Shown here: positions 13,214 to 26,800 of the stretch, piece by piece
How positions within the stretch are numbered: position 1 is the stretch's first letter
How the letters are laid out: each line of letters starts with the position of its first letter
DNA from: Chamaelirium japonicum
Lineage: Eukaryota > Streptophyta > Magnoliopsida > Liliales > Melanthiaceae
Assembly: GCA_947650365.1 (NCBI GenBank)
Contig: CANTAL010000022.1
Span: 2,004,831-2,068,830 of the forward strand
Reading direction: 5' to 3'
Length of the DNA stretch: 64,000 bases
Position numbers and translations under genes: made by a program
Notes under the pieces: model-generated
The model's input: the letters and a program-made list of their open reading frames with translations, nothing else
What the model was told of the DNA's origin: nothing
Databases searched by the model: none

Positions 13214-14489
13214 TATGAATTAGAATGGATCGTACGAATGAATTAGAATGGATCGTACGAATGAATTAGAATGGATCGTTCGAATGAATTAGAATAGATT
13301 GTGCGAATGAATTAGAATGGATCGTACGAATGAATTAGAAAGGATACATTCGTGCGAATGAATTAGAATGGATCGTATGAGTGTGAATGAATTAGAATGG
13401 ATCGTGCGAATGAATTAGAATGGATCGTATTAATGAATTAGAATGGATCGTGCGAATGAATTAGAATGGATCGTACGAATGAGTAAGAATGGATCGTGCG
13501 AATGAAATAGAATGGATCATATGAATAAATTAGAATGGATCATATGAATGAATTAGAATGGATCGTGCGAATAAATTAGAATGGATCGTACGAATGAATT
13601 AGAATGGATCGTACGAATGAATTAGAATGGATCGTACGAATGAATTAGAATGGATTCATTCGTGCGAATGAATTAGAATATATCGTACGAATGAGTAAGA
13701 ATGGATCGTACGAATGAATTAGAATGGATTGAATTAGAATGAATCGTACGAAGTAATTAGAATGGTTCGTACGAATGAATTAGAATGGATCGTACGAATG
13801 AATTTGAATGGATTGAATTAGAATGAATCGTACGAATGAATTAGAATGAATCATACCGTACGAATGAATTAGAATGGATCATACGAAGGAATTAGAATGG
13901 ATCGTGCGAATAAATTAGAATGGATCGTATGAATGAATTAGAATAGATTGTGCAAATGGATTAGAATGGATCATACGATTGAGTAAGAATGGATTGTACG
14001 AATGAAATAGAATAGATCGTACGAATGAATTAGAATGGATCGTGTAAATATATTAGAATGGATCATATGAAAGAATTAGAATGGATCATGCGAATGAATT
14101 AGAATATAGATCGTACGAATGAATTAGAATGGATCGTACGAATGAATTAGAATGGATCGTGCGAATGAATTAGAATGGATCGTACGAATGAATTAGAATA
14201 GATTGTGCGCATGAATTAGAATGGATCGTACGAATGAATTAGAATGGATCGTACGAATGAATTAGAATAGATTGTGCGAATGAATTAGAATGGATCGTAC
14301 GAATGAATTAGAATGAATTAGAATGGATACATTCATGCTAATGAATTAGAATGGATCATACGAATGAATTAGAATGGATTCATTCGTGCGAATGAATTAG
14401 AATGGATCGTGCGAATGAATTAGAATGGATTGTACGAATGAATTAGAATGGATCGTACGAATGAATTAGAATGGATACATTCCTGCAAA
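13214..14489 (+). repeat. Forward satellite block
   Basis: Up to about 13,963 it matches 63,251-64,000. It carries ATGAGTGTGAATG near 13,378 and the short-unit and CATACCGTAC markers near 13,730-13,860. It ends in a decayed flipped J1 near 14,473 (TCCTGCAAATCC in place of TCGTGCGAATCC). Confidence 0.92.
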
Positions 14490-15754
14490 TCCATTCTATT
14501 TCATTCGTACGATCCATTCTAATTCATTTGCACGATCCATTCTAATTCATTCATACGATCCATTCTAATTCATTTGTACGATCCATTCTAATTCATTCGT
14601 ACGATCCATTCTAATTCATTCGCACAATCCATTCTAATTCATTCGTACGATCCATTCTAATTCATTCGCACGATCCATTCTAATTCATTCATACGATCCA
14701 TTCTATTTCATTCGTACGATCTATTCTTACTCATTCGTACGATCCATTCTAATTCATTTGCACGAAGGTATCCATTCTAATTCCATCGTACGATCCATTG
14801 TAATTCCTTCGTACGATCCATTCTAATTCATTCGTATGATCCATTCTAATTCATTCGTACGATCCATTCTAATTCCTTCGTATGATCCATTCTAATTCAT
14901 TCGTACGATCCATTCTAATTCAGTCGTACGATCCATTCTAATTCATTCGCACGATCCATTCTAATTCATTCGTACGATCCATTCTATTTCATTCATACGA
15001 TCCATTCTAATTCATTCGTACGATCCATTCTAATTCATTCGTACGATCCATTCTAATTCATTCGCATGATCCATTCTAATTCATTCGTACGATCGATTCT
15101 AATTCATTCATACGATCCATTCTAATTCATTCGCACGAATGTATCCATTCTAATTCATTCGTACGATCCATTCTAATTCATTCATACGATCCATCCTAAT
15201 TCATTCGCACGAATGTATCCATTCTAATTCATTCGTACAATCCATTCTATTTCATTCGTACGATCCATTCTTACTCATTCGTACGATCCATTCGTATCCA
15301 TTCTAATTCATTCGTACGATCTATTCTAATTCATTCGTACGATCCATTCTAATTCATTAATACGATCCAATCTAATTCATTCATACGATCCATTCTAATT
15401 CATTCGTACGATCTATTCTATTTCATTCATACGATCCATTCTATATCGTTTGTACGATCCTTTCTAATTCCTTCGTACGATCCATTCTATTTCATTCGTA
15501 TGACCCATTCTAATTCATAAGTACGATCCATTCTAATTCATTCAAATGATCCATTCTAATTCATTTGTACGATCCATTCTAATTTATTCGCACGATCCAT
15601 TCTAATTCATTCATACGGTCCAATCTAATTCATTCATACGATCCATTCTAATTCATTCGTACAATCCATTCTAATTCATTCGCACGATCCATTCTAATTC
15701 ATTCGTACGATTCATTCTAATTCAATCCATTCTAATTCATTCGTACGATCCATT
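14490..15754 (-). repeat. Reverse satellite block
   Basis: About 55 reverse units. About 15,360-15,550 copies about 22,031-22,221 at offset 6,671, sharing TATGACCCATTC and TAATTCATAAGTACG. It returns to forward at CCATTGATACATTCGTGCG (15,750-15,768). Confidence 0.93.
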
Positions 15755-16114
15755 GATACATTCGTGCGAATGAATTAGAATGGATCATATGAATGAATTA
15801 GAGTGGATACATTCGTACAAATGAATTAGAATGGATCGTACGAATGAATTAGAATGGATACATTCGTGCGAATGGAGTAGAATGGATCATATGAATGAAT
15901 TAGAATGGATCGTTTGAGTGAATTAGAATAGATTGTGCGAATGAATTAGAATGGATCGTACGAATGAATTAGAATGGATCGTACGAATGAATTAGAATGG
16001 ATCTCGTGCGAATAAATTAGAATGGATCGTATGAATGAATTAGAATGGATCGTGCGAATGAATTAGAATATAGATCGTACGAATGAATTAGAATGGATCG
16101 TACGAATGAATTCG
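15755..16114 (+). repeat. Forward satellite block
   Basis: About 15 forward units, opening with 28-bp-type GATACATTCGTGC. It ends in J3 near 16,108-16,124. Confidence 0.92.
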
Positions 16115-16801
16115 AATGTATCCTTTCTAATTCATTCGTACGATCCATTCTAATTCATTCGTACGATCCATTCTAATTCATTCGTACGATCCATTCTAAT
16201 TCATTCGCACGATCCATTCTAATTCATTCGCACGATCCATTCTAATTCATTCGCACGATCCATTCTAATTCATTCATACGATCCATTCTAATTTATTCGA
16301 TCGATCCATTCTAATTCATTCGTACGATCCATTCTAATTCATTCGTACGATCCATTCTAATTCATTCGCACGATCCATTCTAATTCATTCATACAATCCA
16401 TTCTAATTCTTTTGCACGAATGTATCCATTCTAATTCATTCATACGATCCATTCTAATTCATTCGCACGATCCATTCTAATTCATTCGCACGATCCATTC
16501 TAATTCATTTGCATGAAGGTATCCATTCTAATTCATTCGTACTATCCATTCTAATTCATTTGTACTATCCATTCAAATTCCTTCGTACGATCCATTCTAA
16601 TTCCTTCGTACGATCCATTCTAATTCATTCGTACGATCCATTCTAATTCATTCGTTCGATCCATTCTAATTCATTCGTACGATCCATTCTAATTCATTCG
16701 CACGATGCATTCTAATTCATGCATACGATCCAATCTAATTCATTCATACGATCCATTCTAATTCATTCGCACGAATGTATCCATTCTAATTCATTCGTAC
16801 A
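16115..16801 (-). repeat. Reverse satellite block
   Basis: About 30 reverse units, with GAAGGTATCC near 16,515. It exits at CATTCGTACATGTATGAATG (16,793-16,812), an expanded linker palindrome. Confidence 0.92.
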
Positions 16802-18100
16802 TGTATGAATGAATTAGAATGGATCGTACGAATGAATTAGAATGGATCGTATGAATGAATTAGAATGGATCATGCGAATGAATTAGAATGGATCGTATGA
16901 ATGAATTAGAATGGATCGTATGAGTGAATTAGTATGGATATGAAGGAATTAGAATGGATCGTACGAAGGAATTAGAATGGAGAATGGATCGTGCGAATGA
17001 ATTAGAATGGATCGTACCAATGAATTAGAATGGATCATACGAATGAATTAGAATGGATCGTACGAAGGAATTAGAATGGATCGTACGAAGGAATTAGAAT
17101 GGATCGTACGAAGGAATTAGAATGGATCGTACGAAGGAATTAGAATGGATAGTACGAAGGAATTAGAATGGATACCTTCGTGCAAATGAATTAGGATGGA
17201 TCGTACGAATGAGTAAGAATGGATCGTACGAATGAATTAGAATGGATCGTGCGAATGAATTAGAATGGATCGTACGAATGAATTAGAATGGATACATTCG
17301 TGCGAATGAATTAGAATGGATCGTATGAATGAATTAGAATCGATCGTACGAATGAATTAGAATGGATCCTGCGAATGAATTAGAATGGATCGTGCGAATG
17401 AAGTAGAATAGATTGTGCGAATGGATTAGAATGGATCATACGATTGAGTAAGAAAGGATTGTACGACTGAATTAGAATGGATTCATTCGTGCGAATGAAT
17501 TAGAATGGATCATACGATTGAGTAAGAATGGATTGTATGAATGAAATAGAATAGATCGTACGAATGAATTAGAATGGATCATGCTAATGAATTAGAATTG
17601 ATCGTACGAATGAATTAGAATAGATTGTGCGAATGAATTAAAATGGATCGTATAAATGAATTAGAATGGATCGTATGAATGAATTAGAATGGATCGTGCG
17701 AATGAATTAAAATGGATCGTATGAATGAAATAGAATGGATCGTATGAATTAGAATGGATCGTACGAATGAAATAGAAAGGATCGTATGAATGAATTACAA
17801 TAGATTGTGCGAATGGATTAGAATGGATCATACGATTGAGTAAGAAAGGATTGTACGAATGAAATAGAATAGATCGTACGAATGAATTAGAATGGATCGT
17901 ATTAATGAATTAGAATGGATCGTTCGAATGAATTAGAATAGATTGTGCGAATGAATTAGAATGGATCGTACGAATGAATTAGAATGGATCGTGCGAATAA
18001 ATTAGAATGGATCGTATGAATGAATTAGAATGGATCGTGCGAATGAATTAGAATATGGATCGTACGAAGGAATTAGAATGGATCGTACGAATGAATTCGA
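16802..18100 (+). repeat. Forward satellite block
   Basis: Forward units with truncated units near 16,930-16,990 (GGATATGAAGG, AATGGAGAATGG) and a run of GAAGG variants at 17,055-17,165. It ends in J3 near 18,094. Confidence 0.93.
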
Positions 18101-19113
18101 ATGTATCCTTTCTAATTCATTCGTACGATCCATTCTAATTCATTCGTACAATCCATTCTAATTCATTTGTACGATCCATTCTAATTCATTCGTACGATCC
18201 ATTCTAATTCATTCACACGATCCATTCTAATTCATTCGCACGATCCATTCTAATTCATTCATACAATCCATTCTAATTCTTTTGCACGAATGTATCCATT
18301 CTAATTCATTCGTACGATCCATTCTAATTCATTCGTACGATCCATTCTAATTCATTCGCACAATCCATTCTAATTCATTCACACTCATACGATCCATTCT
18401 AATTCATTCGCACGAATGTATCCTTTCTAATTCATTCGTACGATCCATTCTAATTCATTCGCACAATCTATTCTAATTCATTCGAACGATCCATTCTAAG
18501 TCATTCGTACGATCCATTCTAATTCATTCGTACGATCCATTCTAATTCATTCGCACGATCCATTCTATTTCATTCGTACGATCCATTCTAATTCATTCGC
18601 ACAAATGTATCCATTCCAATTCATTCGTACGATCCATTCTAATTCATTCGCACAATCTATTCTAATTCATTCGTATGATCAATTCTAATTCATTCGCACG
18701 TATCCATTCTAATTCATTCATATGATCCATTCTATTTCATTCGTACGATCCATTCTTACTCATTCGTACGATCCATTCTAATTCATTCGTACGATCCATT
18801 CTAATTGATTCGTACGATCCATTCTAATTCATTCGCACAATCTATATGTTCCATTCTAATTCATTCATAAGATCCATTCTAATTATTTCACACGATCCAT
18901 TCTAATTCATTAATACGATCCAATCTAATTCATTCGTACGATCCATTCTAATCCATTCGTATTCATTCGCACAATCTATTCTAATTCATTCATACGATCC
19001 ATCCTAATTCATTCGCACGAATGTATCCATTCTAATTCATTCGTACAATCCATTCTATTTCATTCGTACGATCCATTCTTACTCATTCGTACGATCCATT
19101 CTTACTCATTCGT
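18101..19113 (-). repeat. Reverse satellite block
   Basis: About 44 reverse units, including truncated pieces near 18,845 (CTATATGTTCC) and 18,950-18,965. It exits at CATTCGTACAAAGG near 19,108. Confidence 0.92.
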
Positions 19114-20669
19114 ACAAAGGAATTAGAATGGATCGTACACAGGAATTAGAATGGTTTGTACGAAGGAATTAGAATGGATCGTACGAATGAATTAGAATGG
19201 ATACATTCGTGCGAATGAATTAGAATGGATCGTACGAATGAGTAAGAATGGATCCTACGAATGAAATAGAATGGATCGTACGGATGAATTAGAATGGATC
19301 GTGCGAATGAATTAGAATGGATCGTACGAATGAGTAAGAATGGATCGTATGAATGAATTAGAATGGATCGTGCGAATAAATTAGAATGGATCGAACGAAT
19401 GAATTAGAATGGATCATACGAATGAATTAGAATGGATCGTATGAATGAATTAGAATGGATCGTGCGAATGAATTAGAACGGATTATATGAATGAAATAGA
19501 ATGGATTGTACGAATGAGATAGAATGGATCGTACGAATGAATTAGAATGGATAATTCATGCGAATGAATTAGAATGGATCATAATAATGAATTAGAATGG
19601 ATTCATTCGTGCGAATGAATTAGAATGGATCGTACGAATGAGTAAGAATGGATCGTACGAATGAATTAGAATGGATTGAATTAGAATGAATCGTACGAAT
19701 GAATTAGAATGGATCGTACGAATGAATTAGAATGGATCGTACGAATGAATTAGAATGGATTGAATTAGAATGAATCGTACGAATGAATTAGAATGAATCA
19801 TACCGTACGAATGAATTAGAATGGATCATACGAAGGAATTAGAATGGATCGTGGGAATAAATTAGAATGGATCGTATGAATGAATTAGAATAGATTGTGC
19901 GAATGAATTAGAATGGATCGTACGAATGAATTAGAATGGATACATTCGTGCGAATGAATTAGAATGGATCGTATGAATGAATTAGAATCGATCGTACGAA
20001 TGAATTAGAATGGATCATGCGAATGAATTAGAATGGATCGTGCGAATGAATTAGAATGGATCGTACGAATAAAATAGAATGGATTGTACGAATGAGATAG
20101 AATGGATCGTACGAATGAATTAGAATGGATACATTCATGCGAATGAATTAGAATGGATCATACGAATGAATTAGAATTGATTCATTCGTGTGAATGAATT
20201 AGAATGGATCGTACGAATGAGTAAGAATGGATCGTACGAAGGAATTAGAATGGATTGAATTAGAATGAATCGTACGAATGAATTAGAATGGATCGTACGA
20301 TTGAATTAGAATGGATCGTACGAATGAATTAGAATGGATTGAATTATAATGAATCGTACGAATGAATTAGAATGAATCATACCGTACGAATGAATTAGAA
20401 TGGATCATACGAAGGATCGTACAAATGAAATAGAATGGATCGAACGAATGAATTAGAGTGGATATATTCGTACAAATGAATTAGAATGGATCGTACGAAT
20501 GAATTAGAATGGATACATTCATGCGAATGAATTAGAATGGATCATATGAATGAATTAGAATGGATCGTTTGATTGAATGCGAATGGATCGTGCGAATGAA
20601 TTAGAATGGATTGTACGAATGAATTAGAATGGATCGTACGAATGAATTAGAATGGATACATTCGTGCTA
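19114..20669 (+). repeat. Forward block with two copies of the short-unit marker
   Basis: The composite short-unit marker appears twice, ending in CATACCGTACG near 19,799 and 20,378, roughly 579 bp apart and with similar flanks, so this is a local tandem duplication. The block ends in a flipped J1 variant at 20,654 (GTGCTAATCC). Confidence 0.92.
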
Positions 20670-20904
20670 ATCCATTCTATTTCATTCGTACGATCCATTC
20701 TAATTCATTCGCACGATCCATTCTAATTCATTCATACGATCCATTCGCATTCACTCAAACGATCCATTCTAATTCATTCATATGATCCATTCTAATTCTT
20801 TTGCACGAATGTATCCATTCTAATTCATTCGTTCGATCCATTCTATTTCATTCGTACGATCCATTCTAATTCATTCGCATGATCCATTCTAATTCATGCA
20901 TACG
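20670..20904 (-). repeat. Reverse satellite block
   Basis: About ten reverse units, including CGCATTCACTCAAACG near 20,746, the reverse complement of the CGTTTGAGTGAATGCG variant. It exits at GCATACGATGAGCAAG near 20,898. Confidence 0.92.
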
Positions 20905-21918
20905 ATGAGCAAGAATGGATCGTACGAATGAATTAGAATGGATTGAATTAGAATGAATCGTACGAATGAATTAGAATGGATCGTACGAATGAATTAGAAT
21001 GGATCGTACGAATGAATTAGAATGGATTGAATTAGAATGAATCGTACGAAAGAATTAGAATGAATCATACCGTACGAATGAATTAGAATGGATCGTACGA
21101 ATGAATTAGAATGGATCATACGAAAAAATTAGAATGGATCGTGCGAATGAATTAGAATGGATCGTGCGAATGAAATAGAATGGATCGTATGAATGAATTA
21201 GAATGGATCGTGCGAATGAATTAGAATGGATCGTACGAATGAATTAGAATAGATTGTGCGAATGAATTAGAATGGATCGTACGAATGAATTAGAATGGAT
21301 CGTACGAATGAATTAGAATGGATCGTATGAATGAATTAGAATGGATCGTGCGAATGAATTAAAATGGATCGTATGAATGAAATAGAATGGATCGTATGAA
21401 TTAGAATGGATTGTACGAATGAAATAGAATGGATCGTATGAATGAATTAGAATGGATCATGCGAATGAATTAGAATGGATCGTACGAATGAATTAGAATG
21501 GATTGAATTAGAATGAATCGTACGAATGAATTAGAATGGATCGTACGAATGAATTAGAATGGATCGTACGAATGAATTAGAATGGATCGTGCGAATGAAT
21601 TAGAATGGATCGTACGAATGAAATAGAATGGATCGTATGAATGAATTAGAATAGATTGTGCGAATGGATTAGAATGGATCATACGATTGAGTAAGAATGG
21701 ATTGTACGAATGAAATAGAATAGATCGTACGAATGAATTAGAATGGATCGTATGAATGAATTAGAATGGATCGTGCGAATGAATTAGAATGGATCGTACG
21801 AATGAATTAGAATGGATCGTATGAATGAATTAGAATGGATCGTAGTAATGAATTAGAATGGATCCTACGAATGAATTAGAATAGATTGTGCGAATGAATT
21901 AGAATGGATCTGGATCGT
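20905..21918 (+). repeat. Forward satellite block
   Basis: Forward units with short-unit and CATACCGTAC markers near 20,940-21,070. About 21,733-21,918 resembles 11,650-11,833 (J2 marker at 11,827 and 21,910, offset 10,083). It ends in J2 at 21,906-21,924. Confidence 0.93.
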
Positions 21919-23840
21919 GTATCCATTCTAATTCATTCGTACGACCCATTCTAATTCATTCGCACGATCTATTCTAATTCATTCGTACAATCTAATCTAT
22001 TTCATTCGTACAATCCATTCTAATTCATTCATACGATCCAATCTAATTCATTCATACGATCCATTCTAATTCATTCGTACGATCTATTCTATTTCATTCA
22101 TACGATCCATTCTAATTCGTTTGTACGATCCTTTCTAATTCCTTCGTTCGATCCATTCTATTTTATTCGTATGACCCATTCTAATTCATAAGTACGATCC
22201 ATTCTAATTCATTCAAACGATCCATTCTAATTCATTCGTACGATCCATTCTAATTCATTCGCACAATCCATTCTAATTCATTCGAACGATCCATTCTAAG
22301 TCATTCGTACGATCCATTCTAATTCATTCGTACGATCCATTCTAATTCATTCGTACGAATGTATCCATTCCAATTCATTCGTACGATCCATTCTAATTCA
22401 TTCGCACAATCTATTCTAATTCATTCGTACGATCAATTCTAATTCATTAGCATGATCCATTCTAATTCATTCGTACTATCCATTCTAATTCCTTCGTATC
22501 CATTCTAATTCACTCATACGATCCATTCTAATTCATTCATACGATCCATTCTAATTCATTCGCATGAATGTATCCATTCTAATTCATTCGTACGATCCAT
22601 TCTAATTCATTCGCACAATCTATTCTAATTCATTCGTGCGAATGAATCCATTCTAATTCATTCGTATGAACTATTCTAATTCATTCGCATGAATGTATCC
22701 ATTCTAATTCATTCGTACGATCCATTCTATTTCATTCGTACGATCCATTCTAAATCATTCGCACGATCCATTCTAATTCATTCGTACGATAGATTCTAAT
22801 TCATTCATACGATCCATTCTAATTCATTCGCACGAATGTATCCATTCTAATTCATTCGTACGATCCATTCTAATTCATTCGCACGATCCATTCTGATTCA
22901 TTTATACGATCCATTCTATTTCATTCGTACGATCCATTCTTACTCATTCGTTCATTTGCACAAAGGTATCCATTCTAATTCATTCGTACTATCCATTCTA
23001 ATTCCTTCGTACGATCCATTCTAATTCCTTCGTACGATCCATTCTAATTCATTCGTACGATCCATTCTAATTCATTCGTACGATCCATTCTAATTCCTTC
23101 GTATGATCCATTCTAATTCATTCGTACGGTATGATTCATTCTAATTCATTCGTACGATTCATTCTAATGCAATCCATTCTAATTCATTCGTACGATCCAT
23201 TCTAATTCATTCATACGATCCATTCTAATTCATTCGTACGATCCATTCTCATTCATTCGCACGATCCATTCTAATTAATTCGTACGATCCATTCTAATTC
23301 CTTCATAGGATCCATTCTAATTCCTTCGTACGATCCATTCTAATTCATTCGTATGATCCATTCTAATTCATTCGTACGATTCATTCTAATTCAATCCATT
23401 CTAATTCATTCGTACGATCCATTCTAGTTCATTCGTACGATCCATTCTAATTCATTCGCACGATCCATTCTAATTCATTCATACGATCCATTCTAATTCA
23501 TTCGTACGATCCATTCTAATTCATTCGCATGAATGTATCCATTCTAATTCATTCGCACGATCCATTCTAATTCATTCATACGATCCATTCTATTTCATTC
23601 GTACGATCCATTCTTACTCATTCGTACGATACATTCTAATTCATTCGTACGATCCATTCTAATTCCTTTGTATGATCCATTCTAATTCATTCGTACGGTA
23701 TGATTCATTCTAATTCAGTCGTACGATTCATTCTAGTTCAATCGATTCTAATTCATTCGTACGATCCATTCTAATTCATTCGTACTATCCATTCTAATTC
23801 ATTTGTACGATCCATTCAAATGATCCATTCCATCTCATTC
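21919..23840 (-). repeat. Longest reverse block (1.9 kb)
   Basis: About 84 reverse units. From about 22,985 to its end it is the template-like first occurrence of the reverse segment ending HOR A copies (again at 30,6xx-31,462 and 38,27x-39,130). It holds GTACGGTATGATTC at 23,125 and 23,695 and exits at CATCTCATTCGAATG at 23,831. Confidence 0.94.
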
Positions 23841-26800
23841 GAATGAATTAGAATGGATCGTTTGAGTGAATGCGAATGGATCGTATGAATGAATTAGAAT
23901 GGATCGTACGAATGAATTAGAATGGATCGTACGAATGAATTAGAATGGATACATTCGTGCGAATGAATTAGAATGGATCATACGAATGAATTAGAATGGA
24001 TCGTACGAATGAATTAGAAAGGATACATTCGTGCGAATGAATTAGAATGGATCGTACGAATGAATTAGAATGGATCGTATGAATGAATAAGAATGGATCG
24101 TGCGAATGAATTAGAATGGATCGTACGAATGAATTAGAATGGATCGTACGAATGAATTAGAATGGATTGAATTAGAATGAATCGTACGAATGAATTAGAA
24201 TGAATCATACCGTACGAATGAATTAGAATGGATTAGAATGGATCATATGAATGAATTAGAATGGATCGTACGAATGAATTAGAATGGATCGTACGAATGA
24301 ATTAGAATTGATACATTCGTGCGAATGAATTAGAATGGATCGTACGAATGAATTAGAATGGATCGTATGAAAGAATAAGAATGGATCATGCGAATGAATT
24401 AGAATGGATCGTACGAATGAATTAGAATGGATCGTACGAATGAATTAGAATGGATTGAATTAGAATAAATCGTACAAATGAATTAGAATGAATCATACCG
24501 TACGAATGAATTAGAATGGATCATACGAAGGAATTAGAATGGATCGTACGAATGAATTAGAATGGATCGTACGAATGAATTAGAATGGATCGTACGAAGG
24601 AATTAGAATGGATCGTACGAAGGAATTAGCATGGATAGTACGAATGAATTAGAATGGATACCTTCGTGCAAATGAATTAGAATGGATCGTACGAATGAGT
24701 AAGAATGGATCGTATGAATGAAATAGAATGGATCGTATGAATGAATTAGAATGGATTAGAATGGATCGTATGCATGAATTAGAATTGATCGTACGTATGA
24801 ATTAGAATAGATTGTGCGAATGAATTAGAATGGATCGTACGAATGAATTGGAATGGATACATTAGTGCGAATTCATTAGAATGGATCGTACGAATGAGTA
24901 AGATTGGATCGTACGAATGAATTAGAATGGATTGAATTAGAATGAATCGTACGAATGAATTAGAATGGATCGTACGAATGAATTAGAGTGGATCGTACGA
25001 ATGAATTAGGGTGGATTGAATTAGAATGAATCGTACGAATGAATTAGAATGAATCATACCGTACGAATGAATTAGAATGGATCATACGAAGGAATTAGAA
25101 TGGATCGTACGAATGAATTAGAATGGATCGTACGAATGAATTAGAATGGATCGTACGAATGAAATAGAATAGATCGTACGAATGAATTAGAATGGATCGT
25201 ACGAATGAATTAGAATGGATACATTCGTGCGAATGAATTAGAATGGAACGTACGAATGAATTAGAATGGATCGTAGAATGGATCGTATTAATGAATTAGA
25301 TTGGATCGTACGAATGAGTAAGAATGGATCATACGAATGAAATAGAATGGATCGTACGTATCAATTAGAATGGATACATTCATGGGAATGAATTAGAATG
25401 GATCGTACGAAGGAATTAGAATGGATCGTACGAAGGAATTAGAATGGATCATACGAATGAATTAGAATGGATACATTCATGCAAAAGAAGTAGAATGTAT
25501 TGTATGAATGAATTAGAATGGATTGTACGAATGAATTAGACGTACTATCCATTCTAATTCATTCGTACAATCTATTCTAATTCATTCGTACGATCCATTC
25601 TAATTTATTCGTACAATCCATTCTAATTCATTTGCACGAATGTATCCATTCTAATTCATTCGTACGATCCATTCTAATTCATTCATATAATCCATTCTAA
25701 TTCATTCGTACGATCCATTCTAATTCCTTCGTACGAATGTATCTACTCTAATTCATTCATACGATCCATTCTAATTCATTCGCACGATCCATTCTAATTC
25801 ATACGTACGATCCATTCTAATTCATTCATATGATCCATTCTAATTCATTCGTACGATCCATTCTAATACATTCGCACGATCTATTCTAATTCATTCATAC
25901 AATCCATTCTATTTCATTTGTACGATCCATTCTAATTCATTCATACGATCCAATCTAATTCATTCATACGATCCATTCAAATTCATTAATACGAATGAAT
26001 TAGAATGGATCATATGAATGAAGTAGAATGGATCGTACGAATGAATTAGAATGGATCGTACGAAGGAATTAGAATGGATCGTACGAAGGAATTAGAATGG
26101 ATCATGCTAATGAATTAGAATTGATCGTACGAATGAATTAGAATAGATTGTGCGAATGAATTAGAATGGATCGTACGAATGAATTAGAATGGATCGTATG
26201 AATGAATTAGAATGGATACATTCGTGCGAATGAATTAGAATGGATCATATGAATGAATTAGAATGGATCGTTTGAGTGAATGCGAATGGATCGTGCGAAT
26301 GAATTAGAATGGATTGTACGAATGAATTAGAATGGATCGAATGAATTAGAATGGATCGTACGAATGAAATAGAATGGATCGTACGAATGAATTGGAATGG
26401 ATACATTCGTGCGAATGAATTAGAATGGACCGTATGAATGAATTAGAGTGGCTGCATTCGTACAAATGAATTAGAATGGATCGTGCGAATGAATTAGAAT
26501 GGATCGTGCGAATGAATTAGAATGGATCGTGCGAATGAATTAGAATGGATCGTGCGAATGAATTAGAATGGATCGTATGAATGAATTAGATTGGATCGTA
26601 TTAATGAATTAGAATGGATCGTGTGAATGAATTAGAATGGATCGTACGAATGAATTAGAATGGATCGTATGAATGACTTAGAATGGATCGTTCGAATGAA
26701 TTAGAATAGATTGTGCGAACGAATTAGAATGGATCGTACGAATGAATTAGAAAGGATACATTCGTGCGAATGAATTAGAATGGATCGTATGAGTGTGAAT

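Noticed and set aside
22631..22655. Strand switch inside the long reverse block
   Set aside because: CATTCGTGCGAATGAATCC here is only a hairpin-type variant unit; the sequence stays in reverse orientation on both sides.
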